This document shows, piece after piece, positions 56,435 to 64,000 of a DNA stretch of 64,000 nucleotides. A program made the translations under genes and the position numbers. Position 1 is the first letter of the stretch. Each line of letters starts with the position of its first letter. The notes under the pieces were generated by a model. That model saw only the letters and a list, made by a program, of their open reading frames with translations. It was not told the DNA's origin and did no database searches. Origin of the DNA: Thiomicrorhabdus sp. Kp2 (lineage in GTDB: Bacteria; Pseudomonadota; Gammaproteobacteria; Thiomicrospirales; Thiomicrospiraceae); the NCBI RefSeq assembly GCF_000478585.1, contig NZ_ARWI01000001.1, positions 558,001-622,000 of the forward strand, written 5' to 3'.

Positions 56435-59377
56435 TCAAACCTCCTCTTGTTCGTAGTCCGTTAATGGCGGACAAGAACACACTAAGTTTCGATCACCATA
56501 CACATTATCCACACGACCAACGGGCGACCAATATTTTACCTCTCGTAAACTTTCTACAGGGTAAGCCGCAAGCTCACGTGAATAGCTATGGCTCCATTCT
56601 GTTGCCATAACCATATCCGCAGTATGTGGTGCATTTTTTAAAGGGTTGTCATTGGCATCCAATACCCCGTTTATCACATCGTTAATTTCTTGCTTGATTG
56701 CAATCATCGCATCACAAAAACGATCAAGCTCAACTTTGGATTCCGATTCCGTTGGCTCTATCATTAAAGTACCTGCAACAGGAAACGACATGGTTGGCGC
56801 ATGGAAACCATAGTCAATCAACCGTTTGGCAATATCGTCCACACTAATACCCGACTCTTCCTTGATTGGACGCAAATCAACGATACACTCGTGAGCCACC
56901 AAGCCATTTTCGTCACTGTATAAAATGGGATAATGTGGCGCTAAACGTTGCGCAATATAGTTAGCATTTAAAATTGCAACAGATGTCGCCTGCATCAAAC
57001 CATCGCGTCCCATCATGGCAATATAACTCCAACTAATGGGAAGCACACCCGCACTGCCCCAAGGGGCCGCTGATACAGCGCCAACATATTGCGGTTCAAA
57101 AGCATCCTCTATGCCTGCATAGCCAGGTAAAAATGGCGCTAAATGTTCACCAACACCAATTGGTCCAATGCCTGGCCCACCACCGCCATGCGGAATGGCA
57201 AAGGTTTTGTGTAAATTCAAATGCGAAACATCTCCGCCAAAATGACCAGGCGCAGCAACGCCGACCATGGCATTCATATTTGCGCCATCAATGTAAACCT
57301 GCCCGCCATGCTCATGCACCCAGTCACAGACTGTTTTAACATTTTCTTCAAAGACACCATGGGTGGATGGGTAAGTAATCATAATGGCTGCTAAATTTTG
57401 AGCGTGTTTAGCAAGTTTTGTCTGTAAATCATCAAGATCAATCTCTCCTTGTTGATTGGTTTTAATCACCACCACTTGCATGCCTGCCATTTGTGCCGAA
57501 GCGGGGTTAGTACCATGTGCAGACGCAGGAATTAAACAAATATCACGATGTGCTTCATTACGACTTTGATGATAAGCGCGAATGGCTAACAGGCCTGCAT
57601 ATTCACCTTGTGCGCCTGAATTAGGTTGTAGAGAAACGGCTTGATAACCCGTTGCCTGGCAAAGCATATACTCTAATTCCAAACGCATTTGTGTATAGCC
57701 TTGAGCTTGGTCGAGCGGCACAAAAGGATGAATATTGGCAAACTCTGGCCAAGAGATTGGCATAAGTTCTGCCGTTGCATTAAGTTTCATTGTGCAAGAA
57801 CCCAATGGAATCATCGCTCTATCTAAGGCTAAATCCTTATCGGCCAACAGTCGCATATAGCGCATTAACTCTGTTTCTGAACGGTGTTCTTTAAAAACAG
57901 GGTGCGTTAAAAATTCAGAGTCCCTAATTAAGTGGCTTGGAATCACTTCAATTAAGTCTTGCTGAATTTTTTCTGTATTTAGTTTTTCTGTATTGAGTTC
58001 GGCTGAATGTTTAGCAGAAAGCTCTCCTACAATCACCAGCCATAAGGTTTGTATATCTTCAATGGTGGTTGTTTCATCAAAAGAGAGACTAAGATGATTA
58101 GCATCAATCTTTCTTAAGTTATATCCGCGATTCACAGCCTCTGTTAAAACCGCATCTACCAGGCCTGGTAACTTTATTTTAACGGTATCAAAATAGACTG
58201 AGTTTTGAATATAGACACCCTCTTTTACTAACCCTTCTACAAATATTTGGGTAAACCGATGCACTCGATAGGCTATTTTAATTAAGCCTTCTGAACCATG
58301 ATAGACAGCATACATACTGGCCATCACCGCCAGCAGTGCTTGAGCCGTACAGATATTACTGGTGGCCTTTTCTCGGCGTATATGTTGTTCACGCGTTTGT
58401 AATGCTAAGCGATAAGCTTTTTGACCACGACTATCAATGGAAACCCCAATTAAGCGCCCAGGCATAGAGCGTTTAAAGGCATCTTTGGTTGCCATATAAG
58501 CCGCATGAGGTCCTCCGTAACCCAACGGAACACCAAAACGTTGTGTGTTACCAATGACCACATCCGCGCCCATTTCGCCTGGCGGTTTAAGCAAGGTTAA
58601 GGCTAATAAATCGGCAGAAACAGCGACAAGCGCTTTTTTGGCATGTGCTTGTTCAATCACCTCTGTTAAGTCAGTCACATCGCCATAAGTTCCTGGGTAT
58701 TGCAACAGCACACCAAACAGGTCGTACTCTTCAAACCCGAGTTCTGGGTTACCAATGACCACTTCAATCCCTAATGGTTCAGCACGGGTTTGTACCACCT
58801 CTATATTTTGTGGATGACAATCTTCAGCCACAAAAAACACCTTACCTTTTGATTTACTCATACGTTGGCAAAGGGTCATCGCTTCAGCACAGGCGGTCGC
58901 CTCATCCAGCATAGAGGCATTGGCTAACTCTAAACCCGTTAAGTCAGAAACCATGGTCTGAAAGTTGAGCATCGCTTCTAAACGACCTTGAGAGATTTCT
59001 GCTTGATATGGCGTATAAGCGGTATACCAGGCAGGGTTTTCGAGAATGTTGCGTTGAATGGTGGGCGGTGTATGGGTATTGTAATACCCCATACCAATAT
59101 AGGATTTAAGGACTCTGTTTTGGCTGGCGATGGCTTTGAGTTTTGCCAAAGATTGATGTTCGGTTAAGCCGTTTTCCAGCTCCATCAACGCTCGCCTACG
59201 AATGGATTGTGGAATCACTTTTTCCAGTAACTCGTCAATGGAAGCCATGCCGAGTAAATCGAGCATGGCTTGTTGTTCGGTAGCATCAGGCCCTAGGTGA
59301 CGTTTTACAAATGATTCACTTTGCTGAAGTTCTTCAAGCGTACATTTGCTCAACTGAGATAAAGTGGTTTTCACCAT
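56435..59377 (-). CDS. gcvP: Glycine dehydrogenase (decarboxylating), P protein
   Basis: 980 residues, the fused alpha-beta form. The PLP lysine is in [16 protein letters not shown]. Both halves are present. It decarboxylates glycine and passes the aminomethyl group to the H protein. Follows gcvH by 79 bases. Confidence 0.96.
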   Translation of the reverse strand: MVKTTLSQLSKCTLEELQQSESFVKRHLGPDATEQQAMLDLLGMASIDELLEKVIPQSIRRRALMELENGLTEHQSLAKLKAIASQNRVLKSYIGMGYYNTHTPPTIQRNILENPAWYTAYTPYQAEISQGRLEAMLNFQTMVSDLTGLELANASMLDEATACAEAMTLCQRMSKSKGKVFFVAEDCHPQNIEVVQTRAEPLGIEVVIGNPELGFEEYDLFGVLLQYPGTYGDVTDLTEVIEQAHAKKALVAVSADLLALTLLKPPGEMGADVVIGNTQRFGVPLGYGGPHAAYMATKDAFKRSMPGRLIGVSIDSRGQKAYRLALQTREQHIRREKATSNICTAQALLAVMASMYAVYHGSEGLIKIAYRVHRFTQIFVEGLVKEGVYIQNSVYFDTVKIKLPGLVDAVLTEAVNRGYNLRKIDANHLSLSFDETTTIEDIQTLWLVIVGELSAKHSAELNTEKLNTEKIQQDLIEVIPSHLIRDSEFLTHPVFKEHRSETELMRYMRLLADKDLALDRAMIPLGSCTMKLNATAELMPISWPEFANIHPFVPLDQAQGYTQMRLELEYMLCQATGYQAVSLQPNSGAQGEYAGLLAIRAYHQSRNEAHRDICLIPASAHGTNPASAQMAGMQVVVIKTNQQGEIDLDDLQTKLAKHAQNLAAIMITYPSTHGVFEENVKTVCDWVHEHGGQVYIDGANMNAMVGVAAPGHFGGDVSHLNLHKTFAIPHGGGGPGIGPIGVGEHLAPFLPGYAGIEDAFEPQYVGAVSAAPWGSAGVLPISWSYIAMMGRDGLMQATSVAILNANYIAQRLAPHYPILYSDENGLVAHECIVDLRPIKEESGISVDDIAKRLIDYGFHAPTMSFPVAGTLMIEPTESESKVELDRFCDAMIAIKQEINDVINGVLDANDNPLKNAPHTADMVMATEWSHSYSRELAAYPVESLREVKYWSPVGRVDNVYGDRNLVCSCPPLTDYEQEEV
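58158..58169. repeat. ACCAGGCCTGGT palindrome, perfect, in gcvP
   Basis: Followed by AAC; read as L-P-G-L-V-D on the minus strand. A 9/12 relative lies at 57588. Confidence 0.9.
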
Positions 59378-59456
59378 ATTCTATTCTCCGATATTCAATC
59401 CATCCATTGTTTGACTACGTAAGTAACTGTGCGGTGTTCTTTTTGCTGTGTTGTAG

Positions 59457-59828
59457 CTACTCTTCTGTTAAAGCGTTATAAGCGTCTTCATCCATCAAAT
59501 CATCTAAATCAGCAGGATCTGAGAGCTCTACCTTAATAATCCAGTTTGCCATAGCATCTTCATTAATGAGTTCAGGTTCATCATCTAAGGCCTCATTCAC
59601 CTCAACAACGGTGCCATCCACAGGGGCAAACAGATCGCTGGCGGCTTTAACCGATTCAACTACCGAGATCTCTTCACCTTTATTAATTTCAGTGCCAACC
59701 TCAGGCAGTTCAACAAACACCAAATCGCCTAACTGTTGTTGTGCAAAATCGGTAATCCCAATCAAGACGGTACCATCGCCATTGTCTTGAATCCATTCAT
59801 GTTCTGCGCTGTATTTAATATTGCTCAT
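59457..59828 (-). CDS. gcvH: Glycine cleavage system H protein
   Basis: 123 residues, acidic. The lipoyl lysine is in ESVKAASDLFAP. It carries the aminomethyl group between the P and T proteins. Confidence 0.96.
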   Translation of the reverse strand: MSNIKYSAEHEWIQDNGDGTVLIGITDFAQQQLGDLVFVELPEVGTEINKGEEISVVESVKAASDLFAPVDGTVVEVNEALDDEPELINEDAMANWIIKVELSDPADLDDLMDEDAYNALTEE

Positions 59829-59880
59829 GGAATTTCTCCTTAATCATTTTTGACTTTTTACTTTACTCTTTCACCAAACC

Positions 59881-59892
59881 ACCAGGCCTGGT
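59881..59892. repeat. ACCAGGCCTGGT palindrome, perfect, between gcvT and gcvH
   Basis: Followed by AAG, inside the 84-base gap of the gcv operon. Confidence 0.9.
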
Positions 59893-59912
59893 AAGTTTGT
59901 TTTTAATACGAA

Positions 59913-61046
59913 TTAACCGCGATAATAATTCTGTTTTACAAAAGGTAGCTTAACCACGTTCACGGGGACTTTTTTGTTTCTAACCAAAGCATTTAATTGT
60001 GTGCCTTCAGTAGCGTATTCTGTCGGCACAAACCCCATCGCAATTGGCCCACCAAAAGAGGGACCAAATCCGCCACTGGTGATTTGGCCAATGATTTGGT
60101 CATTGTCATCAATTATTTCAGCACCATCTCTCACTGGCATTTTACCTAAAGCTTGAATCCCTACCCGTTTTCGAGAAACGCCGTTCGCTAACTGCTTCAT
60201 AATGACATCCGCACCAATATAACCACCTGCGCGTTCACCACCCGCTCGGCGTGATTTTGATAACGCCCAATTTAGGCTGGCTTCTACTGGCGAAATATCC
60301 TCTGCTAAATCATGTCCATACAAACACAGCCCAGCTTCTAAACGTAATGAATCTCGCGCACCTAAACCAATCATTTCGACGTTTTCATTGGCTAAAAAGA
60401 GTTTTGCGAGTCTTTCAGCTTGATGATTTAAAACAGAAATTTCAAAACCATCTTCACCCGTGTAACCCGAACGAGTGACAAAACACTCGATACCTTTAAT
60501 AGTCAGGTTTTTTGCTGTCATAAAGACCATCTCTAGTGACTCAGGCGCAAGCGCTGCTAAGACATCACTCGCTTTAGGCCCTTGCAAAGCCAAAAGCGCT
60601 CTGTCTTGTAAAACCTCAATATCACATTTATCATCTAGATGTTTTTTTAAGTGTGCAATATCTTGCTCTTTACAAGCGGCGTTCACAACCAAAAACAGAT
60701 GGTCGCCCGCATTCGTGACCATTAAGTCATCCATCACACCACCCTGCTCATTAGTAAACAACGCATAACGCTGCTGCATAACAGGTAAATCAACAATATC
60801 AACAGGTACTAATGACTCTAAAGCTAAAGCAGCATTTTTTCCTTTTAATAGCACTTGCCCCATATGCGAGACATCAAATAAACCTGCTTTAGAACGTGTA
60901 TGTAGGTGCTCCTTTTTGATACCTAGTGGATATTGAACAGGCATTGCATAACCTGCAAAAGGAACGAGTTTTGCGCCCAGTTCTTGGTGCAATGCAAACA
61001 GAGGTGTTTGTTTTAAAGGAGGTGAAGTTTCATTTTTAGAAGACAT
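59913..61046 (-). CDS. gcvT: Aminomethyltransferase, T protein
   Basis: 377 residues with the folate-binding GcvT fold (GLFDVSHMGQ, SGYTGEDGFEIS). It releases ammonia and makes methylene-tetrahydrofolate, which FolD then uses. No glycine riboswitch is visible in the 31 bases before it or in the gap before crcB. Confidence 0.95.
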   Translation of the reverse strand: MSSKNETSPPLKQTPLFALHQELGAKLVPFAGYAMPVQYPLGIKKEHLHTRSKAGLFDVSHMGQVLLKGKNAALALESLVPVDIVDLPVMQQRYALFTNEQGGVMDDLMVTNAGDHLFLVVNAACKEQDIAHLKKHLDDKCDIEVLQDRALLALQGPKASDVLAALAPESLEMVFMTAKNLTIKGIECFVTRSGYTGEDGFEISVLNHQAERLAKLFLANENVEMIGLGARDSLRLEAGLCLYGHDLAEDISPVEASLNWALSKSRRAGGERAGGYIGADVIMKQLANGVSRKRVGIQALGKMPVRDGAEIIDDNDQIIGQITSGGFGPSFGGPIAMGFVPTEYATEGTQLNALVRNKKVPVNVVKLPFVKQNYYRG

Positions 61047-61077
61047 AAAATCCCCATTTGTGAGAGCGTGAAAAAGC

Positions 61078-61461
61078 TTAAAACTGTTTAGCGGCCAGCA
61101 TGCCTAACCAAACAGCAATCAAACAAGTTATAACACTAACAGCGATATTTACGAGTGCTTTATTTATTTCACCAATTTCAATGTATTGCATGGTTTCATA
61201 AGAGAAGGTAGAAAAGGTGGTAAAGGCGCCTAAAAACCCAACCATAATAAAAGCACGCCATTCGGTGGAGACACCCAACTTATCAACTAAAAGAATAGCA
61301 ACTAAACCCATTATAAAAGAGCCAATGACATTAACGGACAGTGTACCCCAGGCAAACTCTCTACCAAAGGTTTGATACATGTGGTGAGACATGGCAAAAC
61401 GAGACATGGCGCCTAATGCACCCCCCATTGCGATTGCAAACCACCCCCAAGCTGACATCAT
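61078..61461 (-). CDS. crcB: Fluoride exporter CrcB/Fluc
   Basis: 127 residues, four membrane segments, with GFLGAFTTFSTFSYE and NVIGSFIMG. Works as a dimeric fluoride channel. Located between rarA and gcvT on the same strand. No fluoride riboswitch was seen upstream. Confidence 0.93.
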   Translation of the reverse strand: MMSAWGWFAIAMGGALGAMSRFAMSHHMYQTFGREFAWGTLSVNVIGSFIMGLVAILLVDKLGVSTEWRAFIMVGFLGAFTTFSTFSYETMQYIEIGEINKALVNIAVSVITCLIAVWLGMLAAKQF

Positions 61462-61537
61462 TGGCTTTACCTTTTTACATTTTCCATCTATACAGACTGT
61501 TTAATCTTCGCGTATTTAAGTTTTATCTATTTAATCA

Positions 61538-62878
61538 CTAAGAGCGCCGTTTATAAATGGCTTTTTCATTCAATTGGTTAAGATGATTCATCTTAGCCGA
61601 AATTTTAATTTCTAGCCCTCTTTCAACAGGTTGATAGTATTCTTTTTCGAGCATGTCTTCTGGAAAATAGCACTCGCCTGCGGCAAAGGCTTCTGGTTCA
61701 TCATGTGCATAACGGTAGCCTTGACCATAATCGAGTTCGGCCATCAACTTGGTGGGGGCATTCCGTAAATGAAGTGGCACTTCATGTGAACCATTTTCTT
61801 TTATATCCGCCAATACCGCTTTGTAAGCCATATAAACCGCATTGGATTTTGGCGCAACGGCCAAATAACTGGCGGCATGGGCTAAAGCTAAATCACCTTC
61901 TGGTGAACCCAGTCGTTCATAGGCTTCTGCTGCATTCACGGCCAATTGTAAGGCTTTAGGGTCAGCGTTGCCTATTTCTTCACTGGCCATACGGATTAAA
62001 CGTCGGGCTAAATACCGAGGATCTACACCGCCATCTAACATGCGTACCAACCAATATAAAGCGGCATTGGCATCTGAGCCTCTTATCGATTTATGCAGTG
62101 CTGATATTTGGTCGTAAAAGGCTTCTCCGCCTTTATCAAAACGCCTTACACCACCTTGAATCACCTCTTTACAGTTTTCGGTCGTTAAAGTGACCAGGCC
62201 TGGTAAGTCTGCTCTTACTTCAAATTCGGCAAAATCAATAACTTGTTCTAAGCTATTCAATAAACGTCTTGCATCGCCATCAGCAGCTTCAATTAAGAGC
62301 TCTTTGGCTTTATCTTCTATTTCAAGCGTAACGGTTTCATCAATGCTTAAATCTTGTTCAAGTAACGCACGTCCTCGTTCAAGTACTTGTTCGAGTTCGT
62401 CATCTTCTAAAACACGTAAAACATAAACTTTAGCACGAGATAGCAAGGCGTTATTGAGTTCAAACGAGGGGTTTTCGGTGGTCGCGCCAATAAATACAAA
62501 GGTGCCGTCCTCTACAAACGGCAAAAATGCGTCTTGCTGTGCTTTATTAAAACGATGTACTTCATCTACAAAAAGTAATGTACCTTGTTTAAATTGTTCA
62601 CGGTGAAGTTTGGCTTTTTCAACTGCGGCTCTCACCTCTTTCACGCCATCTAATACGGCCGATAAGTTTATGAACTGCAAATCAGATTGCAAAGCAATCA
62701 AACGTGCTAAGGTGGTTTTACCTACCCCAGGTGGCCCCCAAAAAACCATAGAGTGTAAACGCCCTGAGTTGAGCATTCGGGATAAGGCACGCTTTTCACC
62801 TAATAGGTGTGTTTGCCCAACGTAATCTTCAAGTGTTTTAGGACGTAAACGATCCGAAAGCGGTTGGTAAACAGACAT
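61538..62878 (-). CDS. rarA: Replication-associated recombination protein A
   Basis: 446 residues, AAA+ ATPase with Walker A GPPGVGKTT and Walker B FVDEVHRFN. It acts at stalled replication forks. The ATG overlaps the lolA stop by one base, the usual lolA-rarA pairing. A perfect palindrome is inside. Confidence 0.95.
   Translation of the reverse strand: MSVYQPLSDRLRPKTLEDYVGQTHLLGEKRALSRMLNSGRLHSMVFWGPPGVGKTTLARLIALQSDLQFINLSAVLDGVKEVRAAVEKAKLHREQFKQGTLLFVDEVHRFNKAQQDAFLPFVEDGTFVFIGATTENPSFELNNALLSRAKVYVLRVLEDDELEQVLERGRALLEQDLSIDETVTLEIEDKAKELLIEAADGDARRLLNSLEQVIDFAEFEVRADLPGLVTLTTENCKEVIQGGVRRFDKGGEAFYDQISALHKSIRGSDANAALYWLVRMLDGGVDPRYLARRLIRMASEEIGNADPKALQLAVNAAEAYERLGSPEGDLALAHAASYLAVAPKSNAVYMAYKAVLADIKENGSHEVPLHLRNAPTKLMAELDYGQGYRYAHDEPEAFAAGECYFPEDMLEKEYYQPVERGLEIKISAKMNHLNQLNEKAIYKRRS
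62193..62204. repeat. ACCAGGCCTGGT palindrome, perfect, in rarA
   Basis: Followed by AAG; read as L-P-G-L-V-T on the minus strand. Confidence 0.9.
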
Positions 62879-63516
62879 TATTGCGGAGTACCGACCAAAT
62901 CAGCCCCTTCAGGCAACTGAAACTGAAAATGCGTGTAAGGAATCACTTGATTGGATTGAATATTGGTAAATTTTACTTTGGTAATGTTATCGGCACTTTG
63001 ATACATCCACACCTCAACCATCTCACCGTCTTTCATCCCCACTTCAATGCTTTGAAAGTAAGTCGCTTGTTTAGGGGTGAGGTTAAACCATCTCAAGCCA
63101 CTTTTATCACCCGATTCGATAATGGTAAACTTATCTTGAATCGGTTCTTTATAAAGCAACCAACTTAAAGGTAGCTCTGCTTTAACATCATTAATTGGGC
63201 GCACGGTTACCTGATCCAGGTCTAAATCGTAAACCCAAAGATTCGTGCCATCCACCACAATCTTTTGCTCTTCTGGCTGAAAATATTGCCAGGTTAATTG
63301 ACCAGGCCTGTTAAGTTCAAAATGCCCCGTAGATTTATTTAATGTAAACAACGCTTCATCTGGTTGAGTTTGCACAAAATCCGCTTTAAAGGTTTGTAAC
63401 TGGTTTACATAGTCTTGTAGGTCTTTACCTGGTTTTTCTTTGCCATTTACCTGAGTGCTAATCGTAAGCGATGCAGTCATTAGCAGACTGAACAATAGTT
63501 TAGAAATACATTTCAC
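62878..63516 (-). CDS. lolA: Outer-membrane lipoprotein carrier protein
   Basis: 212 residues starting at GTG (63516) with AAGG upstream. Signal peptide at about 1-25, then the LolA fold (FKADFVQTQ, GHFELNRPGQLTWQY). It ferries lipoproteins across the periplasm. An 11/12 palindrome is inside. Confidence 0.93.
   Translation of the reverse strand: MKCISKLLFSLLMTASLTISTQVNGKEKPGKDLQDYVNQLQTFKADFVQTQPDEALFTLNKSTGHFELNRPGQLTWQYFQPEEQKIVVDGTNLWVYDLDLDQVTVRPINDVKAELPLSWLLYKEPIQDKFTIIESGDKSGLRWFNLTPKQATYFQSIEVGMKDGEMVEVWMYQSADNITKVKFTNIQSNQVIPYTHFQFQLPEGADLVGTPQ
63301..63312. repeat. ACCAGGCCTGGT palindrome, 11/12, in lolA
   Basis: ACCAGGCCTGTT followed by AAG; read as N-R-P-G on the minus strand, at a position where LolA proteins commonly have R-P-G. 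Confidence 0.8.
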
Positions 63517-63589
63517 GTTGGATAACCTTATTTAGTAATGGTGTTTAATGATGTTGTTTAAAAACATTTTTTAACAGAAGAGCTTTGTT

Positions 63590-64000
63590 TTAAGATTCTT
63601 GTGGTTTAGGCGCAAGAACTTCACGATTTCCATTTGAACCCGCTGTAGAAACTACCCCAGCAGATTCCATTGCCTCCACAATACGAGCCGCTCGGTTATA
63701 ACCAATTTTAAAACGACGTTGAACCGATGAGATGGAAACCCTTCTACCTTGAACCACAAATTCTACCGCTTCATCATAAAGAGCATCTTGTTCAGCATCA
63801 CCATCATCCAAGCCATTTCCATCTGTACCACTACTGGCTTGGGTTATGGTTTCTAAGTACTGTGGCTTGCCCTGCGACTTCACAAATTCAGCGACTTTAT
63901 GCACCTCTTCGTCGGTCATATAAGCCCCATGCACACGCTTTGGCGAACCTGAACCAGGAGGCATAAAGAGCATATCGCCCATACCAAGCAGCTGCTCTGC
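63590..64000 (-). CDS. ftsK: DNA translocase FtsK (C-terminal part, gene runs out of the window)
   Basis: 137 codons of the 3' end. They include the end of the motor domain ([28 protein letters not shown]) and the winged-helix gamma domain (about the last 65 residues; [21 protein letters not shown]), which reads the KOPS direction signal. FtsK pumps DNA at the septum. It precedes lolA, as in most gammaproteobacteria. Confidence 0.95.
   Translation of the reverse strand, partial: AEQLLGMGDMLFMPPGSGSPKRVHGAYMTDEEVHKVAEFVKSQGKPQYLETITQASSGTDGNGLDDGDAEQDALYDEAVEFVVQGRRVSISSVQRRFKIGYNRAARIVEAMESAGVVSTAGSNGNREVLAPKPQES

Noticed and set aside
61047-61077. Glycine riboswitch before gcvT
   Set aside because: The gap to crcB is only 31 bases and no aptamer-like sequence is present.
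61462-61537. Fluoride riboswitch before crcB
   Set aside because: The gap is A+T-rich and lacks the conserved fluoride aptamer sequences.

Overview
The window is a stretch of bacterial chromosome with no sign of prophage, plasmid, insertion sequence or CRISPR. Gene content and order (plsX-fabH-fabD-fabG-acpP-fabF followed by pabB-pabC-mltG-tmk-holB-tatD; rne divergent from rluC; lolA-rarA; gcvTHP) are those of a gammaproteobacterium. The moderate A+T content and protein style suggest the sulfur-oxidising Thiomicrospira/Thiomicrorhabdus/Hydrogenovibrio group, but that is inference and was not tested by a search.

Layout. 1-6.5 kb: a divergent lipid-modification locus (DUF3833 lipoprotein, cyclopropane synthase-like methyltransferase, DUF1365, FAD oxidoreductase on the minus strand; SDR, NTF2-like protein and MFS transporter on the plus strand). 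6.5-10 kb: glutamate dehydrogenase, a secreted barrel-like protein of unknown function, and biotin ligase. 10.2-24.4 kb: a nitrogen-scavenging locus with ABC permease and ATPase, a NikR-like repressor, two DUF1989 proteins, a biotin-dependent urea/guanidine carboxylase and allophanate hydrolase. On the opposite strand lie the matching substrate-binding protein and, downstream of it, four genes (desaturase-like, metallo-beta-lactamase-fold, TIM-barrel isomerase-like, EamA exporter). The presence of both DUF1989 proteins points to guanidine rather than urea as substrate. Both halves carry matching sigma-54 promoters with shared NtrC-like upstream elements, so the locus is probably one nitrogen-limitation regulon. 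24.7-25 kb: tRNA-Pro/Arg/His operon. 25.3-31 kb: folD, a poly-HAMP chemoreceptor, rhodanese, ABC exporter. 31-43.5 kb: the large fatty acid, folate and replication operon run. 43.7-64 kb: maf, HAD, rluC, rne with a long leader, LMW phosphatase, pseudouridine synthase, two unrecognised proteins (one very acidic, one membrane coiled coil), tRNA-Ser, ogt, serS, glycine cleavage genes, crcB, rarA, lolA and the end of ftsK.

The most striking signal is not a gene. A 12-base perfect palindrome, ACCAGGCCTGGT, occurs 15 times exactly and 13 more times with one mismatch. By a rough composition estimate far less than one copy would be expected. Copies sit both between and inside genes on both strands, with a preferred TAA flank, and two intergenic copies form the core of larger perfect palindromes at gene ends. 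It behaves like a genome-wide iterated palindrome or an uptake-type signal and deserves a whole-genome look.

Many annotated starts were moved downstream from the longest reading frame to an ATG with a clear ribosome binding site; this is stated per gene.
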